A stretch of DNA of 64,000 nt from Melitaea cinxia (GCF_905220565.1 NC_059399.1:5487501-5551500), one strand, 5' to 3'. Positions 49,620 to 62,854 are shown, numbered from the stretch's first letter. Numbers and translations are program-made. Notes: generated from the sequence alone by a model not told the origin.

Positions 49620-50220
49620 TGACTATCGAGTGATCTAACGTCCGCCGCTCGCTCGCTGGACGTGATTCTGACGTAAAATAAAGATACCATTTAGTGCGCA
49701 CGTAACGGTGCCTGTCCAGCTAGAGATAAACCTATCCTGAACGACTACAAGAGTTTGAGCAAAAAATTCCAGTGTTTGTTCAAAATTAGAATGCGGCGCG
49801 CTCTTTATTACCCGGAGTGACGCGCGGTCGTGACGCGGCAGTGCTACGTGACCGCGATAAAAGATTTTCATCTGCCATATTTACGTAGCCGAGTGGGCGG
49901 TTTTTATTTTTCAAGAGCCTCTGAGAGAGCGCACTCCAGCCTCGGAAAGTGCGCGCAAAGTTTTCACACGCCCCACTCGCGCTGGGAAAATATCCCATCG
50001 TGTCAACCCCGCTGACGCCACGACTAATGGATAGAGCTAGCCTCTCCAGAACTATCGATGCGTTCAAAATAAATGAAGACAGCCCGTTACTCCTCAATGA
50101 AATCACTCCGTAAAAACTAGTACATAGTCACGTATAACGCTGGTACGAAGCGGGGTAATGTAACTTAAATGAAGGACTAATTTGCTCCCGTCTACCGTGA
50201 CGCGCTCTCTCGGCGCATCG
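49620..50220. promoter_or_regulatory. CpG-rich cluster, candidate alternative promoter or enhancer
   Basis: Several GC-rich patches (49637-49670, 49790-50020, 50188-50235) stand out from the AT-rich intron. On the minus strand a short frame starts at an ATG in the context AAATATGGC (near 49880) and begins MADENLLSRSRSTAASRPRV, ending after 30 codons. An AT-rich 'gaaaaataaaaacc' element lies just upstream of it. Whether this is a transcription start region cannot be decided from sequence alone. Confidence 0.3.
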
Positions 50221-52700
50221 GCCCATCAACACGTAACGGTGCGGCTATTTTGCATACAAACCATTAAATTATTGCTTAAAACTTATTCACTGTTGCGCCA
50301 CAGTGGCTGTTATTATGCCTTAATTACAGGTCTGTATGCAAATAGAATATCGTATTGTAGTCGATGCTATTCGGTAATTTTAATCTGTATATTCCGCGAA
50401 ATTAGTAGGATAGATTGTAAAATGATAATTATATTATTCTATTAAACACCAGCCTCATTAAAGGATGACACAGCGATACGGACCGCAGGAATAAAGTCAT
50501 TTTTCACGGCGCCTGCACAGACCAATGCTGCAGTGCTCATATTTGCATTGGTTATTATTATACGGTCAGATAATTACGTGTGACGCCAATGCAACGAGCG
50601 GTTGCAACGAACCCTGTATAATTATACACATCGGTGATATGACGCGAGCTTAATAAGACGGCCGATCGTGCCCGGGAGGAATCTTTTTCTAGTTAAGGAA
50701 ACTGCAAACGAGTAATGCCTTCGTGAGCAATGCATAGCAGATAAATATTCCGTTAAAATAAAACTTGTACCGATAGATAATAAAAAAATTACTACAATAA
50801 TGAAACAAAAATAATAAAAGGTATACGAACTCATTAATTACGTACATACATACATGAAACTCATTTAGTCTGCAAGTACATTTTTATAATGAATTAATCA
50901 CTGAAGTTCCGCCGAAGTCATATGCAAATTTGGAGTGTTGCATTGTATCCCACACTGTAGTACTGTACCGACAGACCGTGACGGACCACTGCATTGTTAC
51001 CTGCCACATATTGTTAGGTACAAGAATATTTAACACAAAATATTCAATAGTGGCTTGTTTCCAAACAACTCGATTAATCTTTTTGTACTCTTTAAGAAAT
51101 ATCAAAACAGTTAATAACGAGGTTTTTAATAAAATTGATAAATTTATTACTGATCCTATCTTTCACTCGTTTTATATATACATAATTTTATATAATGTGT
51201 GATGTTCCTTAGTAATTTATTTTAATATAATAATAAATATACAACTATGTCAATAAAGTACCCTTCAAGCAATAAGCTACAGTTATATTTGACAAGAGTA
51301 GTAGAAAATTAAACAGGTATCACTATGCAGATGGTTTGTGAAATTGTTACGATATAGTTCGAACATAAAAGAATTGCACTCAACAAAAATAATAACCAAG
51401 AGAGCCGTCCCGGCTTCATTCCTCTTAGCCGCCGGTCCGTGGCGTACAATCGCACACACGTCTGGAAAATCTTCTCTTTATTATTTTTTATACAATTATA
51501 ATATTTACATCGACAGCATAGAGTTTATAATTTCTTGATCACTTTTATGCAGTTGTGTACACATTTTTTTGTGAAACGTATGAATCTACTAATTGGTTGC
51601 GCAACTTTCCGCGAAACATCTTTGTTGCAGCAACACTACGTGAGTTGCATGGAAACAATCATGTCGTATTGTACCTACTTCGGATAGGGACAGTCGATTA
51701 TGACTCATAGGACCTTTCGTTAAGAACCAGCGGCTAAAAGTGCAACGGACTCGAGATACGTTGCATTTGAATTATCGTTGAAACACGGGAACTGTAGTTT
51801 AAATCAAATGCCATTTAAGTGAACGTACCGAACGTATTGTTTTAGAAAGTACACAAATAAACCATTAAGAAGTTTAAATCTGGAATCGGTCCGATGTTGC
51901 TTATTGTGTTCTCAACTGTTATGGTAACTTTGGTGAACTAAACTAAAAGTAATATTATAACCGAAACGAACACTTCACGTTCACATGAGCAGGATATATT
52001 TATGTATTTAAAAAGTTTATCCGTAAGCTGTTCTGATATGATACTAACGAGATTAACACAACAATTGTGATAAATTGAACATTTTTAATTTCTTCTAAAA
52101 TCCGCTTGTTTTATTGCACTACAGCGAGGTCAGATCGGTAACAATGGAATGGGCTACATCCGGGCAGCCGCATTATCATAATATTGCTTCCACCAATGAA
52201 CATAAAACATAGAACTGCCATCATCCAGTCACTAATCTGACACTCGGGGCAAGTCAAAAATATAAATTAAAAATTTTTAACTTTCATTAAATTCTTAAAT
52301 AATAATATCCGATCTCTACTTAACAATACTCTGTACTATTTCTGGTAGCCTTGTATTTCAATTGCCATATAAAATTCGCAATAGTAGATTGTTAAGTTCT
52401 AGCTTTTATGTAACTCAAACTTACTTCTTATTCTTAGTAAGAACTCATCCTGCACAGTTACATGATAAGAATTTCAAACTATTAAAAAAATACTCCCAAA
52501 GGTCTTAAGGCGTAACTAACGTACCCATTTTGATACTCATTAGAAATTTCAGATTAAATAACATTTCATTCTTACAAAATTATACGGCGAACAAAAATAG
52601 TTCTAAAAAATATTTAAAGTTTAATTCTTAACATCCCGATCGGACTCGATATCCAATAGATATCCTGAATGAATCGAACGAAGGGTTTCGCAAGTGTTTT

Positions 52701-52724
52701 CCTTGAACCTAGTTTCGAGGTCGG
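52701..52724 (+). repeat. 24-bp direct repeat, copy 1
   Basis: CCTTGAACCTAGTTTCGAGG then TCGG. It matches 53148-53171 at 21 of 24 positions, while the flanks are unrelated. TGAACC and GAGGTCG resemble everted nuclear-receptor half-sites. Confidence 0.6.
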
Positions 52725-53147
52725 GCGCGTTTACTCGGAATTCCTTACAAACACACCTCAGTGGAGCTTAAAGGTGATAAACGAAATATATTATAGTAAT
52801 CCATTTAACATTAACGTTTAGGTGTTAATATTTTAATATTTATTGACGTGTTTCTTACCAAAAATTATCACAAATTTCTGAATACAATCTAATCTTCTAA
52901 CACAAATTAACAATAAAGTAAACAAGTCAACACGAGTACAAAAAATTCCTTTATAAAAACGCCTGAATAATTATTTTAGATATATAAAAATGTTTCTAAA
53001 TTTGCATACGTTTAAAATGTTTGAACGTACCGCCGTGCGTCAGGTCAGTATCGAACTTGAACCATGTACCTAAGTAATTCTAAGTAAAACCTCATACATA
53101 GTTCTCGTGAATAAGTTATTGAATATCGAGTGTGACTTTAACATTTC

Positions 53148-53171
53148 CCTTGAACCTAGATTTGAGGTCGA
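53148..53171 (+). repeat. 24-bp direct repeat, copy 2
   Basis: CCTTGAACCTAGATTTGAGG then TCGA, 447 bp from copy 1 in the same orientation. Confidence 0.6.
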
Positions 53172-56100
53172 ACACGGTTAGTCAGACTAACAAAAGTTCA
53201 CGTTTACGTACCTACTAATGTCGGAAACTATATATCAATATGTTTATAGTTTATATTATTATGCTGTAGACCGTTTATTAAATTAATATAATCAATATAT
53301 TAATATAAGATACATGTATTCGATACTACCTACGATATCTTAAAATTATCAAGCTTCATTTAAAATCGATTTAACAGCAGGAGTTGATACATTTATTTAT
53401 TTTTTTTTGTTTAATATTAATAAAAATTACGAGTATTAAAATTATAATAATAGTGTCGGTTATGGAATAAATGTGCTTCGTTCGACTCGTTATTCGGTGG
53501 CGTCATAATACATTTCGGTATATATTATAAAAATTCTTAACTGTTTATCAATTGCCAGTAACAATTTCAAATTATTCACCGCTTGCGCATTTATTTTTAT
53601 TTTTTTACAAATACTGACAAGAACGAGTTTTCTCTAGAACCGGTTGATAAGCTCATTATATGAAATTATGACAAGCACCGCTATAATAAAGTTCAATATA
53701 ATAAGAACAAATAAGGCGATAATAAAGTCGTGTTTATTTTAAATATTCTTTGCAACGACTTACAAACTCGATACAAAAATTATTTTTATAGCTGGTTGAA
53801 CAGATATGTTATTCAGTTATGTGGGTGAAAAAATAAAATAAAATCATCGGAATCACTTAAATATTTTTAAATAACTCGGTCTATTAACATTTGCATAAAA
53901 ACTAAAACATGAGACGTGCAGTCTCTAACAAAGTGCGCCATTACTATTCCAGAGACATTGCCGATGTAGTCGCGATCTATAAATCATCACATAATTCAAT
54001 AAGAATGCGATTTCCGCCACCGATAACCGCCGTATGATTATAATCGCGAGACGGCTTATTGACAACGCGGTTCTACTTTTTCTATCGCAATTAACGCCGT
54101 CTTTTTCACTACGATTCTAATTATCCATGAGAAACCCATTAACGAGATTATATCCACGCCCGTGAGATCGGAACATGTTAATCAAAGTTGAATTTTCACA
54201 AAATATTGAATAACCATAATTGTGCTAAATTGAATGTTGGCATTAACGTGTAATGTAACTTTAAGCCGGTAATGAGAGACAAAAACGACCGCTTTTCGTT
54301 CTCCATTGTCACAACTTAACTATGAGAGTTATAATTACATATTTATGTATAAAATAAAGCGAGCGTAATACAATTACTGTTGAGTAATTCTCAGTTATAT
54401 GAATATTCGTCATATTATTGTGCTGGCTTATTGCGAAAACTCGGTCCAATTGTTGAGGTAACAATAGTAGCATTAGGAGCAGAGGTTAGTGGAACAATAT
54501 TACGCGAATCTAACTTTTAATTGCAACGCTTTTGATGTTTAATATACCTACACGAATTGATGCACTTCTTCTACCTGAGACTATTTCATTTCTAATGATC
54601 TGTTTGTGAGCTGATTATTATCTTAACTTATAGTACTATATCACAACACACTGAAATGTTTGTTTTTATTTATTCACGCTGTCATGGAGTATTGACTAAC
54701 TTCATTTCCAAGTAAGTAGTATGTACTGTAAACACATTTAAGACTTTTAATTTTAAACATTTATTCATTATACCTTACTTTGATATTAAAAATATTAAAC
54801 AAGTACATGTTTTACTGAAAAACATTTAATTATGCTTTAATTACGTTTCAGTAAAATGTTAGGTGCACAAGTTAATTAAAATTTGAGTCGAGATACGCTG
54901 ATTAACTCTTACATATTTAAATTTAAAGCAAACAGAGATGAGCCAACGATTTCGTAAAAAGTTGATTCAGAAGATTGTATTAAAAATGAAATAGTAATCC
55001 ACTTAGCTGTATTCGCATAAAAACAATGGCTCTACAATTAGGTAATGGGAAACCGACGCTTCGAGTAGAAAATATTATCTACTTGTTGACAACAAATAAT
55101 TGCATCTAAAATTATTCCTTTTAATACAATAGGAACATGGGCGTAGTATATAGTATCCTTAATGTATCGTCAACCGTAAGCCGTACCTAAGTATATTGTA
55201 TGTTTACTACATACCTACTGTAATTTCTGACTCAAAAATATTATTTATAAAGTATATTTTTTTCTTCTAATATTTTTCTTATCATAATAATAATGTAAAA
55301 ACAAACAATGAGTTAGTTAGTCAACTATACCTACCGTTTTATTTATCCGAAATTTAAATATTACCTACCTTACAACTTAATATAATTTGAATTTAAAATT
55401 ATTCATTGTTATGAAAATAAATTATATTTGTATTTTTAGTATTTATCAGGGTTTGAAACGGCATAATATTTCGTGAGTACATTATTCATATCTGAATTAA
55501 TTAACGCGACTGCATTTTGAATTTACGTACTATTTACACAGACAGTTAAGGTCTAACGCTAGGTCATAACTTTTTAAAGTGTTAAATTCACATACAGAGT
55601 AATATCAAACCTTAATGTACAAATAAAACAATACATGTTAGGTCTTGGTCAATTAGTTTCGTTATACTGTTGAATATAATTAGATTTTTGTTAATGTATA
55701 TATAATGTTAGTAACCTCCACCGTTTTAGCAGTTAAACCAAGCGTTACTCTCGTGACACCATCAAGAAATCACCAGTGCAACCACGCTTATCAGACCACA
55801 TCGTATCCTCTATAAGAGTAATCGAATTGAAACGAAATGAAACTCTATTATTATCAAATTAATAATCGCGACTGATGAGGCTCCGCACTGAGATACTTAT
55901 TACAGCTACTTTAGCGGTACCGTTCCGTTACTGTCCGACAGAATGGATTGACTGTTTGATTGGACTAGTTAGTAAGTAGACATAGATTTTGAAACATATT
56001 TAGATCTGATGGAATAAAAATAAGAAGAGAAGTAGTAATTAGCCAAAGATAGAATTTTTTTATGATTGATAAATTAATATTTATATATTTGAAGCTATTT

Positions 56101-56200
56101 AAAGATTTTCAAAGATCTGATACGTGATCGGATAAGCGTAAGGACATGTAAGTGAGTGCGAGCGAGGTCAGTGCAGAGCGTACGGTCCGCGCGGACTCAC

Positions 56201-56737
56201 CGGCGCTAGTTCGCGTCTTGTTCGGTCGCGGTTTATTCTGCTGCTGCCCGCTATAACCCTTCCCCTGGTAGTTGTAGTAGTCGCCGGCGGCGGCGTTGTA
56301 CTGCGCGTTGTATTCCCCAGAGGGCTGACTCTCCTGGGGACACGAGTCCGGCTGCGCACCTTCTCGTTGCTTGGAGGGCGGCGCGCCCATCATGGGCTTA
56401 ACGTCGCCGCAGAGTGGCAGTTCTTGTTGTTGTTGCATGAATGCGACGCTCATCGCCGTGGCGTGCGCGACGGCCGCCTGGTAGTCTTGCTGACCCAGCG
56501 CCGCTGCGGCGACCGAGTCGGGAGTCGAGTCCTTCGGCGGCGTTGGAGGAAAGGAAAATAGGGGATGAGGATGGGGATGTTGCGCTGGAGAGAGAGGTTT
56601 GTCTGCGGGCGCGGCGTCCTGCTGGAAGCCGCCGCCCCAGGCGCCGCTGCCCAGCGCTTTCGAGTCGAGCCAGGGATGCAGCGGCGTGTGGAAGTGCGGC
56701 CTGCACACCTGTCCGCTACCGCCACTTAGCGTTCGAC
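56201..56737 (-). CDS. srp: serpent-class GATA factor, N-terminal region exon (178 codons plus one base)
   Basis: The exon opens after a T-rich acceptor (tttatacag|GTCGAACG) with two bases completing a split codon, and closes at a strong donor (GCCG|GTGAGT) in phase 1. It encodes residues 1-178 of the visible stretch. It begins RTLSGGSGQVCRPHFHTPLH and then has His-Pro repeats near residues 52-58 (HPHPHP), a Pro-rich run (FSFPPTPP), an Ala run, a QQQQ tract near residue 101 and a Tyr/Gly/Gln-rich segment (GDYYNYQGKG) leading to KPRPNKTRTSA just before finger N. This low-complexity composition is typical of the activation region of GATA factors; no enzymatic domain is present. The VCRPHFHTPLHPWL block is, from memory, conserved in insect serpent proteins. 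An alternative acceptor (cggacag|GTGTGC, 30 bases inside the exon) would keep frame. The exon is far more GC-rich than its introns. Confidence 0.9.
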
Positions 56738-57610
56738 CTGTATAAAATTATAGATTAAAAACAAAATGATACATGTTAAACCAGGAAACAAAGTATTTAT
56801 TATGATTAAGCATGACAATGAAAACTTTAAATGAAATCCGAAAATTATAAACAAATTAGAAGCTATGTCCAAAATTTGTAGCCCTAAGCAATATGAGCAC
56901 AGCTGACAAAGATCGAACGATAGCCGAGTCATTGTCCGAACTAGCCGTCATTAGGGCGGACAATTTGGAGGCGTTACGACCCGCCCGTGATACCGAAATT
57001 AATATCATTTGAATCCAACAACTCTTTCACACGACATCTCTATTCTTTTAAATTAACATGACCATGAATATTCTAAGCTTTAATGCGTATTTGATAAACA
57101 AATAACTTCTATTATACCGCGCCGGTCGCGTTGGTTGCGCAGAGAACAAAGGCGGGCCATTCCGAAATATTACAAAAGTAGTGTCACAACAACGGCCAAT
57201 TAAAATAGTGGGCCAACTGGAAATTTTATTAATTAAATACTCAGCGTTAGCCTACAAAGCCGTGATTTGTTTCGTATCATATGCACTTATTTATATAATA
57301 AGAAAAGAAAATTGTAATTATTTTACAATGCACGATGGTTATTTCAAAACTTTCCGACATAACAAAAACGTTATAACAGTAATATTATTGTAAGTCATAT
57401 TTACATAAATCCAACAAAATTTTAAATATAACATTTTCTTCATCAAAATAACTGAATAGTTAAAAAAGGATGTGTCAATACAATGTTACTAGCAGACATT
57501 TAAATAAAACACGTATACCCACAACTTCACCCTATTTAATTTACTCAACAATTATTATTTAACATTGAACGCAAACATATGTACTATGCTAGGGTAATGA
57601 TAATTGTTCA

Positions 57611-57697
57611 AGTGAAACCCGTGGATTGGTGGAAGTACACGGGGGGAGCATCCCTTGTCTATACCCTTGTTGAATAAAACAGGGTAAGGATTTCACT
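57611..57697 (+). other. Potential structured element (three-stem fold)
   Basis: AGTGAAACCC at 57611-57620 pairs with GGATTTCACT at 57688-57697 (one mismatch), enclosing a GGGA/TCCC stem near 57645-57654 and a TACCCT...AGGGTA stem (57662-57667 with 57681-57686) extended by GTT/AAC. The fold is seen by eye only. It does not match a tRNA or any ribozyme core I know. Confidence 0.25.
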
Positions 57698-58167
57698 CTA
57701 TGGTCGGCCCGCGGCGCACTGCGGGTAACTAATAGTTAGTTTATATCGAAACGTATATTTTATTTCACATCGATATAAATCTATAAATAATACACTGTAT
57801 TTTTATTACAAAGATACGTATTAAATAATATACGGCTATACAATGTATTTCTATATAAAATTGTTTATGGAATATATTTATTAATAATATTATATTCACC
57901 AAATGAAATATATTATTTATATAAAATTAACTTATTTTTAAGTGAGATAAATATTACTCACCAAGCATAGACGGGAGAAGAATTAGAACTAATTTAACAA
58001 ATTGAGTAAAACCACTCTGTTACTGAACAAATTATTTATATCAATCTTAATTGGTCTCGATTTGTTATCTTAACTACATTACTTATCTAAAATTAACTAA
58101 CGCGACTTTATCTAAACGTTACAATTACGCTTTGACCGTCCGAAATAAAAAGTTAAATAAATCAAAG

Positions 58168-58218
58168 ATCATCATCATCATCATCACTTCAGCCTAAAAT
58201 AGTCCACTGCTGGACATC
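58168..58218 (+). repeat. Family A repeat stub
   Basis: A TCA microsatellite followed by 'cttcagcctaaaatagtcca' 'ctgctggacatcaa', equal to the first 50 bp of the 12305-12645 copy and then ending. Confidence 0.65.
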
Positions 58219-59244
58219 AATGGTAAGCAAGTATGTTGATTATATGTGCAACTCAAAATCATATATATTAATAGGTGCCTACGCTAAGACTTCTTTGACC
58301 TGAAGGTTAAGATGTTTGCCTCCCTTTTTAGGAAAAATCTCACATTTGCTCCACTGAAATTTTATACCATATTATAGATAATTGCTTGCTCTACCGGCAT
58401 CCATAAATAAAAAAATATTATTGCTTTTGTTTTTCTAAATTAATAAATTATTAAAATTATATATATGACGGCTTTAATTTTGAAACAACGTCAACATGAT
58501 TGACGGTAGGTAAATTTTTTACTTATTTAGTGCGAATTATTCGCACGGGTATTGCTAGCTATATTAATATTACCTATGTATATTTAGCTTTTTATTAAAT
58601 AATTTATTCGATATTTGTAGATACTCATCCCTGTTTCCCTCCTTTGTGTTATATTACGAGTTTAGAATTTAATTCAATCCGATTTTTTCGACTTCTTACC
58701 ACAAATTTTAGTATCTCATTAGTACATATTTTAATGAAATGTTCAAACAGTATCTAGAAATTAAATATTTACAAGTGATGACTACTATCGACACATCATT
58801 ACTATGGAAATCGTGTTTGTTTAAAGCTCATCAACGAATTGTTGACATTATAGCCTACACAATAAAAACTGGGTCTCACGTGTCCTGTTTGCAATGATCT
58901 GCCCGCATCGAGTAGATCCAGGTGCCGATCGTTGCGAGAGATTAAAAGATCCGTATCAAGGTGCCCGTAGTCGAAAAAATGTGAATTTAGTATTGCTCCT
59001 CGCAATGTTAATTAGTTCTCGTGATTGACGGATTTTAAGAGCTATTGTGGAACTTTTTCTCGTTTGAAATGACATATTGACGAGAAGCACAAGAAAATTG
59101 ACAAAAAACATAAGTAATTTTCTTACTTTTATTATGATGCACGTTTCTGAATTTCGACTTTCAATTGGTTTTCCTAAATGTTTGACAAATTAAATATTGA
59201 TCGTCATTGCAACGAACATGGAACAAAACAATTATCAGTCGCTA

Positions 59245-59590
59245 GCGTCACTTTAAGCCTCGTACACACACAACGTTTTGACAGCGTCTACGACACGGCA
59301 GCCACCCCTCGTTGACAATGCCACCAACGATGGCACCCCGATAACGTATGAATAATTCCTATTATCGTGCCATCTCGCCACATGCCCTACCTGCCCCTTA
59401 CCATGATGACAAAAATCAGCGAATGATACGAAATAGGACTCGAACAAAAATGTATTGATGTCGTTCGCGCGTGAAACCTAGTACGGGAACTGCCGACGCT
59501 TACATTAGATTCTTTATATTCATCAGGCCAGCTAGTTTCCGTCATGTGCCATATATGTGTGCTAAGCCTCGAGTTCATTGGCATTTTATA
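59245..59590 (-). mobile_element. Possible degenerate DNA transposon, Harbinger-like
   Basis: The minus strand carries two overlapping frames, one with the segment HIWHMTETSWPDEY, resembling the MTETSFDE block of insect Harbinger-type transposases. The left edge 'gcctcgtacacacacaacgt' recalls the ends of such elements. No intact transposase is present and the frames are shifted relative to each other. This is a tentative identification. Confidence 0.25.
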
Positions 59591-59684
59591 TCAGAATTAA
59601 AAAGAAATTAGGGTAAATTTCGTACCACAGATAATCACTTACAAGAATTCAATTCAATTAAATGTCCCAGAATCAGAGATTACC

Positions 59685-59805
59685 TTACTTACTCACCAGT
59701 GGAACACAGCAATGTTTGAAAGCAGTATTATTTAGCCGTGATCTTCTGTAAGATCGAGGTACTTTCCCAGTCGAGCTGCTCCAATTTGAACAGGATATTT
59801 CTTAC
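59685..59805 (+). repeat. Family C SINE-like repeat stub
   Basis: 'cttactcaccagtggaacac' ... 'agccgtgatcttctgtaaga' 'tcgaggtactttcccagtcg' 'agctgctcc'. Covers the last part of the family seen at 30476-30735. Confidence 0.65.
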
Positions 59806-61129
59806 TATGCCTTACCTCAGTTAGTCAATAAGGAAGTATAATTATAATCAATTTTAATCATACAACTTTGCAATGAAACTAATTGAAGCCAATACATAAT
59901 TAAATCGTAAACCAATCATAGCAAATTCTCACAACCGGCAAACAAAACACCGGAATTTAACCCCAACCCCTGCCCCCATATCCCCGGCAGATGCAGCCCG
60001 AGATCTTATCACCGCACCGCGCCACAGGGCACTGAAAGTGTTGTTCAAATCGACGCTAAGTTCATACGTAACGGTTTTTGTTTGCTCCCTTCTGATTATT
60101 TACAACGTTACTATCGAAAAAGTTACATGACTACTACTTTTTTTCACTATTAATAATATTTCAACAACAATTATTCCCTTTATCGCTGTTTAGCACATGA
60201 ATACTTAGATATAAGTATATTCCATTCAAACTTTCAACATATATTTACTTAGCTTTTACGATAGTCTTTATCGTGAACACACCTTTACCGAATCGACAGT
60301 AAAAACGAAACGTTATTACAAATTTAAATTTATTAATAATGCTCTAAAAACAAGCAATTAATAAAAATTATAAATTAATGGATATCTTTGACATATATTT
60401 CTTTTAGACGAATGAATATACAGTAAACATGATTCCAGTTAAATAAATTCCTCTGATATGCTTATGTAATAAGAACTATGCAATATATTACATATAATCA
60501 TAATTACATTATACACGTATATATATAAAAAAGCTATATCCCAACTGTACAAATAACTTTCAATAACTTAAAATACTTTTAGTTTCTACTTAATAAAATA
60601 GGCAAAATTGATTGATTAAATTTCGTTTACGATTTATAAAACTATTTATGTGGTGAATGTACAACGCTTTAATTTACTAACATTTTTATTATTCTCAATA
60701 TTTTAAAGGCGTGGCCCGATATCCAGTAGGTACCCTTCTTGGCTTCACGGTGCACATTGCGCACGGTGAAAATCACCCTATTTACCTTATTACACCAAAG
60801 CTTTTGTACATACAAATACATTTTACAATATTATAGACGTACAATTAGACTTTCGAATAATTATTTAGTATATTTTCAAGTTTGAAATAGGTTCCTAAAT
60901 ATGTCTACATAAACCGAATTTGGCACAATTTCACATTTAGGTTAATAACCTAATGATTTCATTGTATATTTTCGATGTACAAAATAACGTTCGCGGTAAT
61001 GAAATACATAAAAAGACAACGTAATCTTTACGCATAAATAATTAAAATTAATGTCATTAGCGCTACAAATTGAATAAAATGTACGAAATGTAGAAATACT
61101 TTATCGTGAGAAACTTCCCAGCAAGCGCC

Positions 61130-61260
61130 AAGGCCATCCGGGCAGCGTCGTCCAGTCTGCAGCGGTTTATTTGCGCGGTTACGGCTCCGCATCCGAATGC
61201 GGCGTGCGTGCCGGCGCGTGTGTCGCCGTCGTCGGCTTAACCATCACGCACGCGAACTTA
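61130..61260. promoter_or_regulatory. CpG-rich islet upstream of the visible exons
   Basis: About 130 bp of GC-rich DNA ('gcgtgcgtgccggcgcgtgt' 'gtcgccgtcgtcgg'). The minus strand has an ATG with a 21-codon frame (MVKPTTATHAPARTPHSDAE then P) but no suitable phase-1 donor, so it is not called as the first exon. Confidence 0.25.
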
Positions 61261-62854
61261 TCCCTTCCAGTTATTGTCTTTAGCAGTGTTATCCTTTGTT
61301 CCCGTGACGGATCATTACGTCCGTCATCGGCGATCCCGTAACCCTTATGCCGTACGTTGTAAACGCTACAATTCCCCGACGTGCGTCTCTTGTGAAATGT
61401 CCGACGTGTTAGCGAATGATAAATGTAGGCGTCAGTATCGCGTATCGGATCTCGCCGTTCGCACGCCGAATTAATTTTAATTTATTGATCGTCGTATCGA
61501 CGCCAAGTATTTTAGGTACCTACTAAGGCAGTCCAGCGGTCGTTTATTTAATGACTATTAACAACCTTGAAAAAAAAGTTAAGTCACTTTATCAATTGTC
61601 TCTAATTTAAACAAAAAATAAAATAACCGATGAGAAATTATCGCCGCTGTTAACAGCGACGGGCCGTCAAATATAAACGTTATCGTGAGTCGCAAAAGTT
61701 AAAAAACAAACATTGAATCAACAGACAACATAATTTATTAAAATATTCATCTATATCGTGAGAATTATGCAGTTGTTAACACAGGCGTCGTTATTATTAT
61801 AAGTAATTTTTAATTTATTTGCTCTCAACGACTTCGATAAGTTTTTCTATTAAAACATTCGGAATACATCACTAACACGTGTTACTTTAATAATAACAAA
61901 TGTTAAGATTAATTTTGTCGAATTTACATAGGTACAGCGAGGTTAAACAAGTATAAACAAGCGTAACATTATTATACTTTTAAATATTATTATTTTTTAT
62001 CAATACCTTTAACACATCTATAATGACTTTATTAACATCCATTATTAAATTGAAAGAAGATAGTGTCTGTATTGTAGTTAAATACTTAAATTAGCCGCCC
62101 AATTTGGCGGCTAGCCCTACCATTGATTAACTTTATCCAACAAACGCCTAATGTGTGTTTAATTTTTAACAGTCTGTATACTGAGTGGCCGAAAACAATT
62201 GAACAGTACAGGTAGAAAAATTCAGCTAACTGGCTCCGTGTTCTTCTACTTGTATTTTTATTTGTGTAGGATAGATCTATATCTAGTATACCTAGTGCTA
62301 TTAGATACCAATCTGCCATACCCAAGTATAACTAAATTTTTAACAACAGCTAAATATTTTGCAACGGCATATAATGCTATTACAAATTTTTAACCAAAAC
62401 TTATGTAATCGTCACAGATTGATGATAAAATTGGAATACTATTCTAGTAACAAAATTGCACATCTGCGTGAATATCTACTTTGAGCTAGCATTCAAATGG
62501 ACGGGTTTCTCAACGACATTGACTTAATAATAAAAATGTGATTGATAAATAGACGCCATTATATAGGTAGCATAAATTATAACGAATCTTTACAACTAAA
62601 ACTAAATATATTCAAAATTAAAACACCATTAAGAATAATTTACATAAACCGTATTATCTCAATTCAAGCGAAAAAATTATTTATCATATTGATTAAATTT
62701 ATAAACTATTTTTAATACACATAAAAAGCCTATATGAACGATTTCGTAAAAAGGCTATTAATAAATTAACTAAACATAATTCAACGAAAAGTCAAATATA
62801 CAAAAATAGTACCTACCTATTTGCAATTTTTACCTAAATGGGCTTTTATAATTA

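Larger units (their letters stand above)
47206..56200 (-). other. srp: 9.0 kb intron between the N-terminal exon and the N-finger exon
   Basis: A GT-AG intron (gtgagtccgc...gtatacacag). No recognised repeat copy. It holds a CpG-rich cluster at 49620-50220 and a pair of 24-bp direct repeats at 52701 and 53148. No coding exon is recognised. Confidence 0.85.
994..56737 (-). other. srp: Two-finger GATA transcription factor gene (serpent / GATA-beta class), internal part
   Basis: This is the span of the five exons that can be joined in this window. The spliced frame gives 390 residues with no stop. Finger N is C183-x2-C186-x17-C204-x2-C207 and finger C is C240-x2-C243-x17-C261-x2-C264, followed by the basic tail with the GIQTRNRKLSSKSKKKKGG motif. 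Exons are 56737-56201, 47205-47060, 24150-24016, 3106-2893 and 1133-994, separated by GT-AG introns of 8,995, 22,909, 20,909 and 1,759 bp. Such factors bind WGATAR sites in the nucleus; in insects the serpent class directs fat body, blood cell and endoderm fates, and in silkmoth GATA-beta was studied as a chorion-gene regulator. The basic tail and inter-finger sequence fit the serpent class better than pannier. The gene is incomplete at both ends here: no start codon or final stop can be assigned with confidence. Confidence 0.95.

Noticed and set aside
56168..56758. Several open frames on both strands overlapping the N-terminal exon
   Set aside because: They are shadows of the real GATA exon in other frames; only the frame ending in TRTSA|G joins the N finger in phase.
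61160..61240. Minus-strand ATG with a 21-codon frame as the first coding exon of the GATA gene
   Set aside because: It stops at TAA before any phase-1 donor that could join the exon at 56737.
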